64,000 nucleotides of DNA, taken from contig JAKBBA010000001.1 in assembly GCA_021808665.1 (NCBI GenBank), positions 1 to 64,000 on the forward strand, read 5' to 3'. Positions 61,656 to 64,000 of this stretch are shown in pieces. Origin of the DNA: Actinomycetes bacterium (GTDB lineage Bacteria; Actinomycetota; Acidimicrobiia; Acidimicrobiales; Palsa-688). A program made the translations under genes and the position numbers. The notes below the pieces were generated by a model. The model saw nothing but the letters and a program-made list of their open reading frames with translations. It did no database searches and was not told the DNA's origin. How positions within the stretch are numbered: position 1 is the first letter of the stretch; every line of letters starts with the position of its first letter.

Positions 61656-62441
61656 TCAGAACAGGATCGCCTCCAAGCCGACGGTGAGGCCGGGACGCGA
61701 CGCCACACGACGTACTGCCGCCAGCACGCCAGGCATGAAAGACCGTCGATCCAGCGAGTCATGGCGGATCGTGAGCGTCTGGCCGGAGGCTCCCAATATC
61801 ACCTCTTGGTGGGCGACCATACCTCTCATACGCACCGAGTGAATCCGGATCCCGGCGGGACCCACCCCACCGCGCACTCCGGGTAGGACTTCATGCTCGG
61901 TCGGGTCGGCGCCCCACTCCGCGGACGCAGCAGCCAGACGCTCAGCCGTGGCGAGGGCCGTTCCCGAGGGTGCGTCCACTTTGGCGTCGTGGTGGAGCTC
62001 GACGATCTCTGCCGTATCAAACCAGGGTGCTGCCATCTCGGCGAAGCGCATCATCAGCACCGCTCCTATCGCAAAGTTCGCGGCGACGACACACCCGAGG
62101 GGACCTTGGGGAGGGAACAACTCACCGAGACGTTCCGTGCCGGCAGCGCCCAATCCGGTCGTGCCAATGACCAGGTGCACACCATTCGCCGCGCACCACT
62201 CGGCGTTTTCGAGGGCGCTCGAAGCCACGGTGAAGTCGACGGCCACGGCGGCCTCCGCCTCAGCTACAGCGGATATGTCGCGCCGAAGCGAGGGGGACTC
62301 CGGCGACGAAGCCGAACCCGGCAGCGTGGACGCAGCGAACGGGTCGACCGCCGCGACCAGCTGCAGGTCTGGTGCCTCCCTGACCGCCTCGCAGACGCTC
62401 TCCCCCATGCGTCCACCCGCGCCGAGCACCGCTACCCTCAT
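61656..62441 (-). CDS. dapB: 4-hydroxy-tetrahydrodipicolinate reductase
   Basis: DapB reduces the DapA product with NAD(P)H. The Rossmann motif is MRVAVLGAGGRMGESVCEAV, and the substrate/catalytic segment ELHHDAKVDAPSGTALATAE contains the HH and lysine residues. VVAANFAIGAVLMMRFAE is also conserved. The ATG at 62441 overlaps the M16 peptidase stop as ATGA. At 261 residues it has the usual length. Confidence 0.94.
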   Translation of the reverse strand: MRVAVLGAGGRMGESVCEAVREAPDLQLVAAVDPFAASTLPGSASSPESPSLRRDISAVAEAEAAVAVDFTVASSALENAEWCAANGVHLVIGTTGLGAAGTERLGELFPPQGPLGCVVAANFAIGAVLMMRFAEMAAPWFDTAEIVELHHDAKVDAPSGTALATAERLAAASAEWGADPTEHEVLPGVRGGVGPAGIRIHSVRMRGMVAHQEVILGASGQTLTIRHDSLDRRSFMPGVLAAVRRVASRPGLTVGLEAILF

Positions 62442-63661
62442 GGCGTCCCCGGGCCGATCGACACGACGGTTCGGGGGCCGCTCAGCCAGCGCTGCGCTGC
62501 GTCGTTGACCTCTTCTAGGGTGAGGGACTCAATGTCACGCTCGACCTCTTCGAGCGGCCGAACCCGACCGTGGACTGTCTGGGAATGGCCCAGCCGGCTC
62601 ATCCTCGCCCCGGAGTCCTCCAGGCCCAGCGCCAGCGCCCCTCGCATGTGACCCTTGGCCGATGCCATCTCCTCGGGTGTTACGCCGTGAGCGGCCATCC
62701 GGTCGATCTCCGCGTTCAGCAGGTCCAACACCTCGGGAGCCCGCGATGGCGACGTCCCGGCGTAGACAGCTAGCGCTCCCGCTCCTTGGAACCCGAGTCG
62801 GTAGGCGTAGACCGAGTAGGCGAGACCGCGCTCCTCGCGCACCGTTTGGAATAGGCGGCTAGCCATCCCGCCTCCAAGGACCTGCTCGACCACGGCGAGT
62901 CGGTGGCGATCCTCGTCGTTGCGGTCGGGGCCGGGCACGGCGACCGCGAGGTGCGCCTGCTCTGTGTCTCTGTGCAGGTCTTGGCGGGCCAGGGGAGCAG
63001 CAACGGGCGAGGTACGGGCGGGCGGCCCCCCACCTCTGCGGCTCGTGCGGCCCGCGACGATATCCACCACCTGGTCGTGATCCACGGCTCCGGCGACCGC
63101 CACGACGACGTTACCGGGAAGATAGTGCTGGTGGTGAAAGCCGGCGACGTCATCGGCAGTCATGGCCTTGACCGTCTCGACGTCACCGAGAACCTCCCGT
63201 CCGAGAGGATGCCGAGGGAACATCGCTTCGGCCAGCAGGTCGTGCACCTGGTCTGCGGGTTCGTCGGCGTGCATCAGGATCTCTTCGAGGATCACCTGGC
63301 GTTCGGTCTCGAGCTCACCCGGGCGCAGAGCGGGGGTCCACACGATGTCGGACATCAACTCAAGCCCCATGACGATGTCGTCTGACAGGAGCCGGACGTA
63401 GAAAGTCGTGTACTCCTTGGTGGTGAAGGCGTTCATGTCACCTCCCACCGACTCGACCGCCAACGCGATGCTACGCGCGCTTCGACCCTCGGTCCCTTTG
63501 AACAACAGGTGCTCGAGGAAATGCGAGGCACCTGCCAGGTGGGGTGGTTCGTCGACCGAGCCTGTTCCCACCCAGAAACCTACGCTCACCGAGCGGATGT
63601 CGGACATCCGCTCGGTGAGCACCGTCAGCCCAGTATCGAGAGTCGTCGAGCGATGACTCAC
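62438..63661 (-). CDS. M16-family zinc peptidase (processing peptidase type)
   Basis: An M16 (insulinase) peptidase of 407 residues. The zinc motif HxxEH is HFLEHLLFKGTEGRSA, and the third ligand lies in ETERQVILEEI; a second half follows with AYSVYAYRLGFQGAGALAVY. It acts in the cytoplasm or at its membrane face; targets are unknown. Its place after pnp and before dapB is standard in Actinobacteria. The GTG at 63661 is 10 bases after the pnp stop; the longer frame overlaps pnp. A perfect inverted repeat lies within residues 14-26. Confidence 0.92.
   Translation of the reverse strand: MSHRSTTLDTGLTVLTERMSDIRSVSVGFWVGTGSVDEPPHLAGASHFLEHLLFKGTEGRSARSIALAVESVGGDMNAFTTKEYTTFYVRLLSDDIVMGLELMSDIVWTPALRPGELETERQVILEEILMHADEPADQVHDLLAEAMFPRHPLGREVLGDVETVKAMTADDVAGFHHQHYLPGNVVVAVAGAVDHDQVVDIVAGRTSRRGGGPPARTSPVAAPLARQDLHRDTEQAHLAVAVPGPDRNDEDRHRLAVVEQVLGGGMASRLFQTVREERGLAYSVYAYRLGFQGAGALAVYAGTSPSRAPEVLDLLNAEIDRMAAHGVTPEEMASAKGHMRGALALGLEDSGARMSRLGHSQTVHGRVRPLEEVERDIESLTLEEVNDAAQRWLSGPRTVVSIGPGTP
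63584..63620. repeat. Perfect 18-bp inverted repeat inside the M16 peptidase gene
   Basis: GCTCACCGAGCGGATGTC (63584-63601) is repeated in inverse on the other side of a single G at 63602 (arm 63603-63620). The whole 37-base element encodes LTERMSDIRSVS of the M16 protein near its N-terminus. Because the arms are perfect, both strands encode nearly the same peptide. Confidence 0.9.
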
Positions 63662-63671
63662 GCCGGCCCGG

Positions 63672-64000
63672 TCAGTTCCGCCGGCGGCGGGGATTGCGCC
63701 TCGGCGACTTGGAAGCCTCGGCGTCACCTACCCCGGACGCAACCTCGGGTCCAAGGTCTCCGAAGGTCGCCGCCGCTTCAGCCTCCCACGTAGCTTCGAA
63801 GGAGACCACCTCTACCTGGTCCTCCTGGGTTTGCGCTACCGGGGAAGCCTGGGATTCCGCCGTGTCGGGGGTATCTTCGTGACTTCCCACGACCGACAGC
63901 GACACCTTGCCCTGAGGGTCGATGTCGTCGACGCGAACTTCGATCTCGTCTCCGAGGTCGACTACGTCCTCCACGCGCTCTACGCGCTTGCCGCGACCCA
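63672..64000 (-). CDS. pnp: Polyribonucleotide nucleotidyltransferase, C-terminal part
   Basis: The gene runs off the right edge; only the final 109 codons are seen. The first residues in frame, GRGKRVERVEDVVDLGDEIE, followed by VDDIDPQGKVSLSVVG, are the end of the S1 RNA-binding domain of PNPase. The tail (about 75 residues) is acidic and Glu/Ala/Pro-rich, then basic, ending PRRNPRRRRN, a common actinobacterial extension. PNPase degrades RNA 3'-5' with phosphate. The order pnp, M16 peptidase, dapB supports the call. Confidence 0.88.
   Translation of the reverse strand, partial: GRGKRVERVEDVVDLGDEIEVRVDDIDPQGKVSLSVVGSHEDTPDTAESQASPVAQTQEDQVEVVSFEATWEAEAAATFGDLGPEVASGVGDAEASKSPRRNPRRRRN

Noticed and set aside
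1..64000. tRNA, rRNA, CRISPR, IS element, prophage or cobalamin riboswitch
   Set aside because: No repeat array, transposase, cloverleaf-like segment or B12-box was noticed by reading; a covariance-model search would be needed to exclude small RNAs fully.

Overview
The window is high-GC actinobacterial (Actinomycetota) chromosome, dense in genes and core in character. Supporting markers are Wag31-type DivIVA and SepF with no FtsA, a DUF3040 protein, a DUF5679 zinc ribbon, a lexA / LysM-protein / nrdR divergon, LexA boxes of the GAAC-N4-GTTC type, and a MurE with the meso-DAP motif DNPR. The class cannot be fixed from the sequence; an Acidimicrobiia-like lineage is a guess. No rRNA, tRNA, CRISPR array, insertion sequence or prophage was seen. 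No gene-free stretch exceeds 300 bases.

Layout. (1) 1-7680, plus strand: a cobalamin (corrin ring) operon, entered inside cobB and continuing cobI-cobM-cbiD-cbiE/T-cbiG/cobJ-ferredoxin-cobH, with nearly every junction a stop/start overlap. CbiD and CbiG point to the cobalt-early route. CobI carries an N-terminal ribbon-helix-helix segment. (2) 7673-9702, minus: rluD, lspA and a DksA/TraR-type zinc-finger gene. (3) 9907-13083, plus: ileS. (4) 13105-28338, minus: the division and cell-wall (dcw) cluster, transcribed mraZ-rsmH-ftsL-murE-mraY-ftsW-murG-murC-murB-ftsQ-ftsZ-pgeF-yggS-sepF-yggT-divIVA. ftsI, murF and murD are absent from it. mraZ has a recognisable promoter with 10-bp-spaced MraZ boxes. 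(5) 28586-34897: a lipoate-ligase-like gene, an HNH nuclease gene and a small unknown gene (minus), then divergent moxR-DUF58-transglutaminase (plus). (6) 34900-41449: DUF3040, dinB, a PIG-L deacetylase, inositol monophosphatase, a probably PPi-dependent phosphofructokinase, nrdR, and the SOS divergon of a LysM membrane protein against lexA. (7) 41517-64000, all minus: pnp (partial)-M16 peptidase-dapB-dapA-rnj-ftsK-thrB-DUF5679-rimO-pgsA-cinA-orphan molybdenum hydroxylase-recA-miaB-miaA-dapF-hflX-dapC-dapE.

How the parts fit. dapA, dapB, dapC, dapE and dapF supply the meso-DAP used by MurE, and MurE, MraY, MurG, MurC and MurB build lipid II for the FtsW/FtsQ/FtsL/FtsZ/SepF divisome. RecA and LexA control SOS through boxes visible at recA and in the lexA divergon; the LysM protein there is a likely SOS division inhibitor. 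Several genes (dinB, miaB, rimO, ftsK, the LysM gene, inositol monophosphatase) have a -10 hexamer 7-12 bases before their start codon, so leaderless or near-leaderless mRNAs look common.

No wholly new multi-gene system was found. The best leads are the RHH-CobI fusion, a DapF whose first catalytic cysteine is serine, a duplicated dinB promoter, related inverted repeats upstream of ftsQ and ftsZ, a perfect 18-bp inverted repeat inside the M16 peptidase gene, and the orphan molybdenum hydroxylase.
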